Part shown: positions 24,468 to 37,308 of the stretch, in pieces
Layout: each line of letters begins with the position of its first letter
Position numbering within the stretch: the stretch's first letter is position 1
Source: Microplitis mediator
Lineage: Eukaryota > Arthropoda > Insecta > Hymenoptera > Braconidae
Assembly: GCF_029852145.1 (NCBI RefSeq)
Contig: NC_079969.1
Span: 23,614,459 to 23,678,458 of the forward strand
DNA length: 64,000 nt
Reading direction: 5' to 3'
Made by a program: the position numbers and the translations under genes
The notes under the pieces: generated by a model
Database searches by the model: none
What the model saw: the letters and a program-made list of their open reading frames with translations, nothing else
What the model was told of the DNA's origin: nothing

Positions 24468-24673
24468 TGGTATTGAAGTTAGCCGACGTCAATAGTATTT
24501 TTGATTTTTTTTCACACAATAAATTACAAAAAAAAAAATATTTGAAAAAATTGCACCTGTAGTTTTTTAAATTTTCTACATGTGCATTTTTTGAGTTTTT
24601 CTTTTTTTTGTAATTGATTTGGTGAAAAAAAAATCCGAAAATTACTAATCGTCTGCTAACTTCAGGATCATAA
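24468..24673. mobile_element. 190-bp family MITE, copy
   Basis: From ATTGAAGTTAGCCGACGTC to CTGCTAACTTCAGGATCAT, an inverted terminal pair, with the central TTTTCTACATGTGCATTTTT in reverse orientation relative to 20963-21356. Confidence 0.65.
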
Positions 24674-25880
24674 TTTATTTGCCTTAGCTTCTGACAATAA
24701 TGATATTAATTATTAATCGTAAAAAAAAAGTATACTATATACTGAAAGAATGTAATTTGCATAAGAGCAGCCTCATAAATAAAAGAAAAAGCGGACAAAG
24801 AAATAAAATATCCTAGCGCACATATAAAATAAAAGTAAAACTTTGAGAAATAAGAGTAGACTAATCGGCAGTACATCTGTCGACGATAAGACAAAACAAG
24901 ATGGTATCCCACGTGGGCTCTTGAGGGTTACATCCAAGCATAAATTTAATCCAACAATTCTCGTTTTATCTTTAGCTGCAAGGTCCTTCCACCTTTTACG
25001 TGACTCGCGTTAGCAATTCAACTTTGTATAGAAACAAGACTAGAGTAGAGTAATTCTTAAGTTGAGTTAATATAAAATATAATATGAATAATATAAAATA
25101 ATGTTGGCATTATATGTATAAGAGACTAAAGAACTTTAAGAACTTTACTCAGCGTGCGTTCTAATAACAGACCGTCCAGTTCAACAGATTATGACCACGA
25201 AGACCCTGGAATGGAATGGAAGTGCGTGCGTAAGTCTTCCGCAGCATTAGACCATCCGTAATTTTGTTAATACATATATATATATATATTTTCATACATA
25301 GATATCTATGTACATATATAAAGGAAGCGAGGCTGAGCGCTCGCAAATGCATGCTCTGCGGTCAGTCTTTCGACTCGGCCGCGTAAAATTAATGACATTG
25401 TTATAATTAATTAGCGTTTCGTACTTGTATCTCGCAATACACAAGACTGCAATATATATATATGTATATATATGGATATTGTGTATAGTAAAGAGGCTTC
25501 GTTAGCAGGATAATTGGTCACAGAGGATGCGCTTAAGGCGGTGCAACGGTGAAGAAGCCTTCTCGCTTCGGGCGGCAAGCAAGTAATTCTACGCCTGCCG
25601 CGTAAGTATTACGATCATCTTCTCTCCTCATTGTTGCTAATACTTTACATTAAGGATACAGACTAGGACTTGGGTATTGTGAGTTATGTAGATTGCAGAT
25701 TACGGATAATAGATGATAGATATCGCAGATAATAGATACCGATACTGATTAATGTTTAATTATCCGCGGATAAAAAAATTTTATATTTAATTTATTCTAT
25801 TCAACTTCCTTAGAAAAAAATTATGATATTTTATACAGCATAAATTATTACTTTGTTGTTATAAGTTATTTATCTACAGT

Positions 25881-26129
25881 TACACAGAAAAAAAGGATTT
25901 CTTGGCGCAAAAAATTTTTTCTTGTTCTAAGAAAATTTTTACTTGACCCAAGAAATTTTTTGTATTATAAAGTGAAAACAAAACTTTTCTTGGGGTAAGA
26001 TAAAATTTTCTTGGAACAAGAAAAAAATTTTTTAGGCGAGAAAAAAATTCTTGAGCCAAGAAAAATTTTTGTCTTCAATTCATAATACAAAATATTTCTT
26101 GCGCCAAAAAATTCTTTTTTTCTGTGTAC
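25881..26129. mobile_element. 249-bp MITE with ACACAGAAAAAAAGG ends
   Basis: TACACAGAAAAAAAGGATTT at the left pairs with the right end AATTCTTTTTTTCTGTGTA. CTTGGCGC at the left pairs with GCGCCAA at the right. AAGAAAATTTT words fill the interior in both orientations. Confidence 0.65.
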
Positions 26130-26157
26130 AATAAAAAATCAGGTTGATTTTTAACTG

Positions 26158-26473
26158 CACGGAAAAAAATGAACTATATAAATTGAGAATGACAAGTAAT
26201 ATAATGACAAAGTGATCAGTAAATACCATCATTCTAAATAGTAATTTTTTCATTTACGATTAAAACGTGAATAATTACAGGATAAGTATGAAAATTTATT
26301 GTCTATGTAAGAAAAATTACTATTTGAACTTTAAAAATCGTAACTGATACTTAGAAAATAGACGACACGTGTTATAAAATTTACTATTTGAATGTTAAAA
26401 TTCCCCATATTGACAACCGGGTTTCGGGTTATAATTTCAAATAGTAATTTTTAAAGTTTATTTTTTTCCGTGT
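26158..26473. mobile_element. 316-bp MITE with CACGGAAAAAAA ends
   Basis: CACGGAAAAAAATGAACT at the left and AGTTTATTTTTTTCCGTG at the right are inverted. Interior words AAATAGTAATTTTT repeat in both orientations. A fragment of the same family lies in reverse at about 48172-48270 (TACTGATCACTTAATCATGA). Confidence 0.65.
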
Positions 26474-28276
26474 GGAATTTATGCTGTCATATGGAGTTCG
26501 AGAGTGTAAAGAAAAATTTCATTAGATATTTTTGGAGCGAATCAATTGATTTGAACATATTTGGCGGCAATCGGAAGAGCTCATCAATACTTAGATCTGA
26601 TTAGATTTTGAAATCGATCGGTCGAGTAGCTTACAAGTTATAGGAAACATAAAAATTGGATTTTTCAAGGCATGATTATGAGGAAACGATTCATCTGACA
26701 AAAAATTTTAATCAGACCTTTTTTGTAGAACATTCAATTTCCTACAAGAAATGTATTCAAGTCTATGTTGCTTATCTCGATTGTTTGAGAGTTATGAGAC
26801 AAAAACCCGCTCATTCAAAAAAAATCAAAAATTGCGATGATACACCTTTTAATATCAATATTAAGGGCTCAAATTCTCACAATAATTTTTTTTTGTCATC
26901 CCAAATAATATTTTCACAGTATCGTTAAAAAAAATAGTCGATTTTTTTGGCCCAGTCTATTATATATTTAGAAATTACAAAATCAATGTATATAATTACT
27001 TTCTTATGATAATCTGAGGTCGAAAAAACATCCAATTTTTTTTTTTAGTTGGAATATAAAATTCTAAATTATGCTCATTAAAGATATCACAATACTCAGG
27101 TAATTGAATAAATAATCAACGCAAAAATTACAAGACTAAAAAAAAAAATTAATTATTAAGATACTGAAAGATCTTATCTTTGTTTCAATGTAAATCTCAG
27201 ATTAGCTTCAGCTAATAAGTAGTTGAACCACGTAATTATAAATAAAACAACAGAAGAGGGCAATTGTTTTATACATATAATTCATATTCATATATTTGAA
27301 TTGCATATAGATATTTTAAGTACATTAATTATAATTAATCTACAATATTTAACGTCAACAAAGAACGAAGTCTGCGTAAAAATATAATTTACCATTTTTT
27401 TATAACCGTCAAATTTTGGTAAAATTGGATAAAGTAGCGCATGTATTTTTGTCAAACTTAAATTAATTTTTTCTCTTTAATTGCGAGCCAATAACTCGAG
27501 TTTTTTTAAACGGCAGCGAACTGAGAGTTTAAATAAAAAAAGGGGTGTCGAGTTAAGATACCTGAGTTGTAGACTTCACCACTTATATTTATAAATATAA
27601 GTGTCAATACTGAGACATTTATCTTGTCAAGTTCAAGTTAAAGAAAAAAATTCAAATTCAAATCCTATGAAGAACTTAATAAATAATAATTAAATTGACA
27701 ATGCGAAGTAACTCTTGATAAAGAAACTAAAATGCATTATTACAAAGAAACCAACAAGGCTTCCCCAATACGGTACAAATGTTTAAGTTCTTATTCTATA
27801 TCTGTTTCTGTATCTGTATATATAGATATATGTATATATTTCCTTACAATTCTTACATGACTTGGAGTAGAGTGGCTGACGAGGGTCTGCCACCCTACGA
27901 CACACCACTAAACACATAACATCCATACATCTACACACAACTTATAATTCTTTCTCTTCCTCATTCTCGTTTGCTTGTACTCGAGTAAACGGAAAAGATG
28001 AAGCCAGACATCCCGCAGACCCTCTGTACTAATCGCCCTAATGAGATCATATTATATTATTCCGTTCTGGATAATCTTTATTAATCTCATTTCCAACTTG
28101 TTCATGTACAATATTATCTAATATATTCTTTACATTATTGCTCACTATTTCTTATAAACAATAATAAATAAATCTAAAGCACTTCAATGAAACAAACAAA
28201 TATAGATGTAATTTTTAATATCGCACACCTCCAACGCGAAGCAGTTAAATGAACACTACTCTATCTCACATTCAAG

Positions 28277-29277
28277 CCCGGGTCAAAAATGAAACTTGAT
28301 TTAGACTTGGTTTAACCAAGTCGAAATTTGAAGTTGTTTTTTATGAGACTAACTCGACTTTTTCTTACGGAGATATGAAATGCATTGAGTTTGAGCTTTG
28401 GTTTAGACTTAACTGACTTATTTAGTCATGATTTAAGACGAAAAAATTGAAATCAAGTCGAAATTGACTTGGTTTAGACTTATTCGTTTTAAATTATAAG
28501 GCGAAAAAGTCAAAACTACGGTGACATAATTTTTGTAAATTAAGGCGAAAGTAGGGGAGGAAGGGGCAAAGTGGACCCCTGGGGGCAAAGTGAACCCCTT
28601 AAAATTTTCTATACGCCAATAAATTCGGACGGATAATAAGCTTATCGAAATTTTTTGTATAATGAGGGCTAAAATAGACCACCAAAACTGTTGATTAAAT
28701 ACAATTTATTAAGAAAGTTAAAGATAACAAAATTACGTTTTAAAATTATATCGCAGCAGACTATTAAAATGACTTTTATATTATTAAAGTACAATTGTTT
28801 AATAGTTATTTGCAAATATCACACGTGTAAAGAATAAAAAATATCAAATCCGAAATTTTTTGGAGAGCCCACTTTGCCCCTAATTTTCGATTTTTCAATT
28901 TTAATAGACACAACATAATGAAGTGACAATAAGTATCAAGGGTCTAAAAAGAAGTAAACGCGTAAAAAAATTGATGATATTATAATTATTTTCCTTAAGG
29001 GGCCCACTCTGCCCCCCTTTCCTCTAAGGCAAATAAATTACTTTTTTTCGACTTGATTCAGCAAGTCAAAAGTAAGATGAATGACTATTGTGCTAGAAGT
29101 AAAGACGAATAAATTGAAACTAAGATCAAAAAGTACGAATAAGTCGAAACTAAGATGAAAAAAATTTTATTTGAGTCGAAAAAGTCGAAATCTTATCGAA
29201 AAATCGTCGGCAAATCGATAACTTGAAAAGAAAATAAGGTAAAGCGAGCCTGAATCAAGTTTTATTTTTGACCCGGG
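28277..29277. mobile_element. 1-kb CCCGGGTCAAAAATG element carrying a nested MITE
   Basis: Left end CCCGGGTCAAAAATGAAACT and right end AAGTTTTATTTTTGACCCGG are inverted. The interior has many AAGTCGAAA/TTTCGACTT words. The 475-bp MITE at 28552-29026 has inserted into it. Relatives: 11626-11903, 56145-57194, and probably 52544-52690. Confidence 0.7.
28552..29026. mobile_element. 475-bp GGGGCAAAGTGG MITE, copy 1
   Basis: Left end TAGGGGAGGAAGGGGCAAAG and right end CTCTGCCCCCCTTTCCTCTA are inverted. TA closes both ends. A reverse-oriented copy is at 60956-61410, similar over its length apart from small indels. Confidence 0.75.
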
Positions 29278-30322
29278 AGGTCATGTTATACATTTATCTA
29301 AAATCACTTTCATCAATATTAGACAGCACTTAGATTCTACACGGTAAGAAATATTTTGCGGATATCACTATGCCAGTATGGGCTTGAACATTGGTATGAT
29401 TTTACAATTTGATTGTTCAACTTTGAAATTTTGTAATTAATGTAAAAATCAGTTTCCGAAAAAAAAAATCGATGAATATTCTCGAAGGAAATTTAATGCT
29501 CTACAAAAGAAGTCTCTTAACAATTTTTGCTAAATTCACTCCTTCGAAAGATATTCAAGGTTGAAGTTGAGTCAAAACGCCTTCAATTAAAACGAAAATA
29601 AAAATTACGTAAAGAATGAGATTAAAAGATTTAATTCCTCGATAATGATAATTTGTACATATATATAATATTGAAGGCGTGTAAGGTGATTCGTAGTTTG
29701 ATACCTCATAGGTCTCCTGAGCCAGCGGAGTGTCTGCTCACTAAGTCACGTATGATCCTGCGCGACAAACAATATCCCGTCTTAAATACTGGTTTACCGA
29801 CATACTGGCTAATTACTATAATCGAGTTGCTATCACGAACATTCTTCAGTTTACTATAACTATGAGGCCTTATGTACCATCCTTACCATACCAAACTATA
29901 CTACATATTATATTGTATAATGTATCTCCTTACAGTACATACATACATATAGATATAACATATATTTATAAATATATAAATGAAATGTATGTAGAGGATC
30001 CTAAGCAAAAGGTAGTGCTCGAGTGGCGTTGGCATGCACGCGCTTCAGTACATTCCTTTTTATACACACAATACTTAAGCATAAAAAGTACAATCCAAAA
30101 GTGTGTTATATTTACCAAGAACTTGACAACGATCTTGACTACTTTTTTATGCTACTTCTTATTCTGTTTTACTTGTATTATTTTTCTTTGTCTTGTTTTA
30201 TAAACTTGAAATAAAAAATATACCATTCATATATATATATATATATGTATGTGCATATATCTGATGTTTAAACAGGAATGTATATTTAATATTTAATATG
30301 CATTTTTTATCATAGATTTAAT

Positions 30323-30340
30323 TTATTATTATTATTATTA

Positions 30341-30394
<54 letters not shown>
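30323..30394. repeat. (ATT)n microsatellite, left part
   Basis: ATT/TTA trinucleotide run with one TTG interruption. It stops at the left end of an inserted element and resumes at its right end. Confidence 0.9.
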
Positions 30395-30875
<481 letters not shown>

Positions 30876-31772
30876 ATATTTTTTAATAAGGATGTCAATT
30901 TTCTCACGGTATACTTAAGTATAGTAAGCAAATTGTCACGGTCTATTAGTCAATCGGAATGAAGTTGTAGATAGAGTTTTATTGTGACATATATATGTAT
31001 ATATATTGGCAATAAACAAATGTTAATTATTAAACGTGTGTATTTATATTTATAAAATAATTAATAAATATACAATAGTGTAAAAAAAAATGAAAGATAA
31101 AAGATAAAAGTTAAGGATTAACTAATAAATCAAGCGAATGGATGAATGAAAATGTAAAAGTTTAAAGTGTTACATGATAGCAGCAGATAAATAGAGTCCA
31201 GGTGATTCAGAGGTTAGATAACTGTTGGGGGATGTCAATGTGTGTGACATTGAGTTGGTATGAGTCGAGACACGAGTGTATCAATGGAATGATGCATCGA
31301 AAAATTATTATTACAATAATAATGTTTATGGTATCGTTGATTTTATTTATATTTTTTCTTTATGTCTTGTAGAGATCGTTGGGTCTCGAGATTAACAGCA
31401 AGAATTTCTGGCATGTAGACGGAAGAGATAATATTAGGATGCTGGTTACATCAACTATCATCAATTTTCGAATCGTTTTATCGGGTTGTACCATCGAGAA
31501 TGCGTGACTTGTGCATACTTATATATTTATATATATATGTACATTTGTATGTATATTTTTATCCTTTATTTTTTATCTCTGTTACAGTATACTTTTACTT
31601 TTTATGTTGCATAATTTATTTATTTTTTATTTTTTACGCATTTGTTTATTTAGTCTAAACATATTTATCTGATCTAATTTTAATTTTATATTTAGTTCTA
31701 TTGTGAAATATTTGCTATTTGTAAATATTTTTTTTTACAATAAAAAATATATGAACTCGGAGTCGATGATTA

Positions 31773-31882
31773 CCCGAGTCGAAAATTAGCCCGAAATAGA
31801 TCCGATTGAGAGCCCTGTAGTCTTCTAGCAATTAATTGTAAGCATTATTTTTTTGACATGTAACGAAATTTATATAAAATTA

Positions 31883-31913
<31 letters not shown>

Positions 31914-32193
31914 TTAAATTATTATTAATTTATTATAAAAAATTGAACTACTAACAGCATTAGCTATATATTTTGATAATTTTAATTGAAATTATTTGAA
32001 CCATTGTAAATGCAAATAAAATCCAGAGTAACATAGATTATTATTAATCATAATATTAATAATGCTAATGATATTAATAATATGAATATTATTATTATTA
32101 AAATAAAATAGGGCTCAGAGGTTCAAAATAGGACCTAATTTTGATTTTCATCAGATCCTATATTGAACCCTAAAGTGCTGAAAACGGAAATTT
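31773..32193. mobile_element. CCCGAGTCGAAA MITE, truncated copy C (reverse orientation)
   Basis: Reverse-oriented relative of 58358-59041. It keeps CCCGAGTCGAAAATTAGCC and AGCCCTGTAGTCTTCTAG, then jumps across an internal deletion to CAATTAATTGTAAGCAT, and stops at CTGAAAACGGAAATTT before the other end. Confidence 0.7.
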
Positions 32194-33299
32194 TTAGAAT
32201 ACATTGATAACTCACAGTGTAATTTTTATGTTATCAATAAATGAGAGGTATTATTTCAGAAAGCAAAAAATACATAACCAATAACTCTTAATTTTTACAG
32301 TTTCTCCTATCAACTATTAATTTTTAAATAAAGCAAGAATTCAAAATAAAAAGTAAATAATGCTTTAAAGATTTATTTAACTAAAATTACATTTTAAACT
32401 GTGAAATTTGCTGCTTAAAATTGTTTTAATTTCATTACTATAATAAATTTCTAAAATTACAGTTTAAGCTTTAATGTTTAAAGATTTTTACCCCGAAGGC
32501 CTGTTTCCACTGTAAAAACTGTAATTTTTCAACTGCTCTTTTTTCGGTGTACATTTTTTTTTTTTTTTTCACAAAAATTCCGACGGTAGTGACAACTTTT
32601 TTTCAATAAATAATTTTTTTTTAATTTTAATTTAAAAATTTTTGTTTTCTAAAAATATTTCACTGGCTTCAGTGTTTAAAAAATATCACTTGGGTAAAAA
32701 AAATTATATTTCGTGTTTTTATAATTATGTAAAATAAAATTTAAAAAAATAGAGCAATATTTCACGATAATTAATTGGTTTAAAGAGCATATGGTTTAGA
32801 GAGGTAGGTCTCGATGACAATTCATAGAATTTGAAATTTGAAATCCACAGCACACACGATCCATTACTTAAACCTTATCCCTAAAAGCGACATACGAAGC
32901 ATGTACGCAGCATGACTACGTGAAATGGGTGGTGCCGGGCTTCTTGTAATCGCCAGATTAATGTTCTCTTACTTATATACTAAACTAAAGTTTACTCTAC
33001 CTAAGGAGTTAAATAGTAAGAGTACACGTTTTATTGAAAGTCTTATAGAAAATACGAGATCGTAAATTTAAAGATCGAGTCCAACGATTGGTCAGTCTGC
33101 GATTAATTTAACGCCACTACATTGCAAGTGACCAGCTGGACAAGAGAAAAAAATATTGTCGTTTACTGCAGAAAGACGGAAGTGAAAATAAAAAGAGAAG
33201 ATAAACGAGATTTAAAAAAGGGTGATCAAGTAAGTAAGTGTCGTTTTAAAAGCGTAAAAAAAAAAAAAATAAAAACCCGTTATATTGAAGAAATTTAAA

Positions 33300-33440
33300 A
33301 TAAGTAAGACCAGTTTTCCAAGATGGGCCATCAAATATTTCCCATCGGAATTGGCTTCATAATGGAGGCCCACCGGGCAAACCTCGGCCGGTTCTGGAAT
33401 CGGGCCCCACATCAAACGCGTGAGACCCCAAGTGACCCTC
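33300..33440. promoter_or_regulatory. unique GC-rich island in svp intron 1
   Basis: About 140 bp of GC-rich, non-repetitive sequence (GATGGGCC, CGGCCGG, GGGCCCC) in an otherwise AT-rich intron. An open frame on the minus strand crosses it (33454-33212) but runs into a hydrophobic poly-Phe tail and matches no family I know. A conserved noncoding element is the likelier reading. Confidence 0.25.
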
Positions 33441-35650
33441 ACCCAACAACTCATTAATCATTATATATTTTCGCGCGTTATCCTCTTTAGTTTACGCCGG
33501 CTGATGGACGTTTAACTAAAAGTATCTATGGCTATAACCGTTGGTCATTTTTACCTATTCTCTAACCAGTCTCTATATACATTTGAATATATATTATATA
33601 TATATATAACATAATATTGTATTACATATACAACATAAATCTAACATTTATTTGATTTTATTTATCATTCATTTTTTTCAAATGATAATTTGACTTAAAA
33701 ATATAATTGGTTACGAAAGTATAGATATTAGAGAAAAATGTTTCAGACAAAAGTTATAGGAAATTCAATTCTCTACAAAAAAGGTTTCCAGGTTTATAAC
33801 CGTATCTTTGATAGTTCAAAAGTTATATAGAAAATAAAAAAGAAAACCATTAATCAGAAAAAAATAATATATTTAAATTTATTTTTTTACTTTAATTTGC
33901 AATTACGTCGAAACAATGCGACGTAAGTAAAAATGCAATGAGATCTTTTTTGTAGAGAATTTAATCAGCTACTAAATTATTTATATAAATTTTTGTCGTA
34001 TCTCTGTAAGTTTAGTCAGAATTTTGATTTTTTTACAAAAGTTTTTGAATTTGCGTTTCAAAGTCTAAAAAAGAAATCGATTAAAAAATTAAATCGACGC
34101 TCAGTGACGCGGGCAAAGGTACTGCGACTGATTTATAAATTTTAAAGTGTGTGACGTAATTCAGTATTAATAAATTAAAATTAATTAAAATTTATATTGC
34201 CGAGGAAAAAAATTTCCACATAAATATATTTAAGTTAAACTAAAATAAATAAAAAAAATGATTAGATGCGGGTACTTGTAGACTATCTTGTTAATAAAAT
34301 TTAAAATGTATAATCATACAGTTGTTAATAATAAATCTAATGATTATTTATTGAATGCACGAGTGTAGAGAGGCATCATTACATCTTTTCCCACTGGTAT
34401 ATGAGTTAAATAAAAATTGCATCGATGAGTAACTATATATCATTTACTATCAAGTAATAATCGAGATGATTGTTGACGATGACTTTAATGTACATTGACG
34501 AATTGATTTTGATGTCAACCGATGTCAAACGACTGGGAATTATTGTCAATTTATCAAGCTCGTGACGCGATTAAGCGCAGAGACTGCCCCAGATTGTTAG
34601 GATGGTAAATATACCTAAATTAACAGATGCGACAGAATTATAATGATGATCATCATCGTCATCATCAATCGTTACAACCGAGAGAGCAACGATATTTATT
34701 AAGTACAAGAAATATCGATGGCCCGCTTTACTTTCCTCACTCATAATTCTGCGCAGATGACGATGACGCGTATTATTATTATATTAGCGATCGTAATGAC
34801 TCATGAAAATTAGTGAGAATCTTATCGCTAAGTACTATACTGCAACATGTTTGTGTTCATTATATTTATTATTATTATTATTATTATTATTAAACAGTAA
34901 TGATATTTATAAAACGACTAGCACTTGCTATTCATATTTAGACTTCTTGGGTTATTTTTTTTATTTTTCTGTCATTGCAGATATGTATTATCAATATTTA
35001 TGTGAAAAAATATATCGTTTATTTAGTATCTGGTACACTTTATTTAAAAGCAGTATCGATTATATATGTATATATTTAATAAATAATTATAATTAATTTA
35101 ATGAAACTAAATGTGTTTATTTTTAATGCTAATAAATTATTTTTTATTAAATTTTAAAAAAATCGTTTGTTGATCAGTTGATTTTTTTTATCTCAAATGG
35201 AATTTTTAAAATTTTAATATTTAAAAAATTTCTTTAAAATTTTATAAAAATATGATTTTTTAAATTAGGAGAAAAATTTTTTTATTGATATTCAAAAATT
35301 TAATACGGAAAAAAATAATTTAAATTTACAGACTGAATTCTTTTGTGATATATAGATCTATATAAATATTTAGAGATCTACAACAAATCACAAATTAAAA
35401 AATTTAAAAAAATCAAAAATTTGAATTTTAGAAAATTGGAGATTTTGTAAAAAAAATTGTTTATTGATCAGTTGATTTTTTTTATCTAAAATTTAATTTT
35501 TTTAAATTCTAATATTTAAAAAATTTCTTAAAAATATGATTTTTTAAATTTAGAGTAAAAATTTTTTTAATGATATTAAAAAATTTGACATGGAAAAAAA
35601 TAATTCAAATTTACAGACTGAAATCTTTCGGGATCTATAGATCTATATAA

Positions 35651-35852
35651 ATGATCCTGAAGTTAGCAGACAATCAACAATTTTTGGATTTCTTTTATCA
35701 ATAAATAAGTCGCAAAAAAAAAAAAAACTAAAAATATGCACTTGTAGAAAATTTCAAAAACTATAGGTGCAATTTTTTAAAATATTTTTTTTTTATATTT
35801 TATTGTTAAAAACAAAATCCAAAAATTATTGGACGTCGGATTCAAGTATGAT
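35651..35852. mobile_element. 190-bp family MITE, copy
   Basis: ATGATCCTGAAGTTAGCAGA at the left; ATGCACTTGTAGAAAATTTC and CTATAGGTGCAATTTTTTA in the middle; GACGTCGGATTCAAGTATGAT at the right. Flanks on both sides contain ATCTATATAAAT, which could be a local duplication around the insertion. Confidence 0.65.
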
Positions 35853-36953
35853 CTATATAAATATGCAGAGATCTATAAATCACAAATTAAAAAATTTTAA
35901 AAAATCAACAATTTTAATTTTAGAGACTGATATTTTATAAAAAAAAAATTCTTTCAAGTTCTAGATCTAGAAAGTTCTCCATTAATCTGCCAAGACCGAA
36001 ATAGATCTATAGACCCGAAATTATTTTTTCGAGTAGGATAAAATTCACTTGATATCAAAATTCGATAATTAAATTCCATGTTCATTCAAATAAAATAAAA
36101 TTTTATTAGACAATAACTTCTAATTTAGTGTTATCCCAAGCACTCGAAGAGATTTCGATAAATCGTTGTACTCTGATCCGTCGTCAACGTCTCCCACTTA
36201 CACTATACCCTCTATCTACTCCGACGATTACTCTTCGTTACAGTATCGGACCCTCGTCGCATAAATAATAAAAAATAATAAAATAAACCCAATAATACAA
36301 TAAAATAAATAACGTCCCGTGAAAGAAAAATTCAACAAATTTTAACCAGCGAAACGAGTCACACGTCGACGGACACACGTGCGCATCAGCATAAATGCAT
36401 ACACGATGCACATGGGACAAACTCTCATCTCGTGATTGGAAGCCACTTGCCATCAGTATAAGAGATAGGTGGGCGTCCCGTTTATAGCGACTTCAAAGTC
36501 CCTTCGCGCTTCGTTTCCCGGGCCGTTACATCGTTATTAGCTTCCTAACGGACGTGTAAGCATCCCGGGGAACACATCCCACTGCGTTATTAATGATAAA
36601 CTCTTTGTTTATTATTTTTACTCATATATATACATATATATATTTATACTTAGACACATCTTAAACATTTATTCTTTTATTCTTAGGATGTTAATCGCAT
36701 GCTATACACATTATACGATGAGACTGTAATACTTGGCGCGCCTCGACACTGAGGATGAATGTTGTCAAGTCTCGAGCGTTAATTCGTGCCCGCAAGTATA
36801 CAGAGAACAAGATCTTCTGATAAATCTTTTCACATCCCTCATATTAATACAACCCAACCCATTAATTTTTCCACGCTCGTTAAAGTAAAAATAAAAATCG
36901 AAAAATTTTTCTGCCTTAATAATTAAATGGATAGTAATTAAAAATTGACTTAC

Positions 36954-37308
36954 CCTCACAAGTAAACTGTCCATAATGTTTGCCGCTGCTTTTGTCGCCA
37001 CAAACGACGCACTCAATATTAGGAGATTTGTCTGTCTGTGAACTTCCGGACTGCGAACTGTTGGCTTGACTCCCGGGTGTCGTGCTGGGCGGCAAAGGGT
37101 CTCGTGGTGTCAACACACCACCGACGGGTACGAGGCACGTAATATCCTCGGGTGTAGCCGAGGGTGTCAAGTGTGTTGGTGGCATCGGTGGTGGACATAC
37201 TTGGAGTCCACCGGGTTGCCCGCCAGAATTATTTCCGCCGCCACCACCGAGTCCTGTGGATCCAGGGTCCCGCGAGGCCCACGAGGGTGGCGGGGCCACC
37301 AACGCCAT
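36954..37308 (-). CDS. svp: seven-up / COUP-TF nuclear receptor, coding exon 1 (N-terminus and first half of DNA-binding domain)
   Basis: First coding exon of the orphan nuclear receptor Seven-up (NR2F/COUP-TF), a nuclear DNA-binding regulator of cell fate. It encodes residues 1-118 and the first base of Gly119. The start is placed at ATG 37308-37306 because MALVAPPPSWASRDP resembles the vertebrate COUP-TF start (Met-Ala-Met-Val, then Ser-Trp, Arg-Asp-Pro), and because it is the first ATG for about 410 nt (the next one upstream is at 37719-37717). Residues 2-95 are low-complexity (Gly, Pro, Ser, Thr), as is usual for the A/B region. The first zinc finger begins at IECVVCGDKSSGKHYGQ, with zinc ligands Cys100, Cys103 and Cys117; the fourth, Cys120, is in exon 2. 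The exon ends in TGTGAGG followed by donor GTAAGT at 36953. The intron therefore splits the P-box (Glu118-Gly119-Cys120), which reads the half-site. GC content is far above the flanks. Family identity is certain; the exact start is likely. Confidence 0.95.

Noticed and set aside
33212..33454. Minus-strand 80-codon frame in svp intron 1
   Set aside because: Starts reasonably but runs into poly-Phe encoded by an A/T run. No homology that I recognise. Kept only as a GC-rich island.
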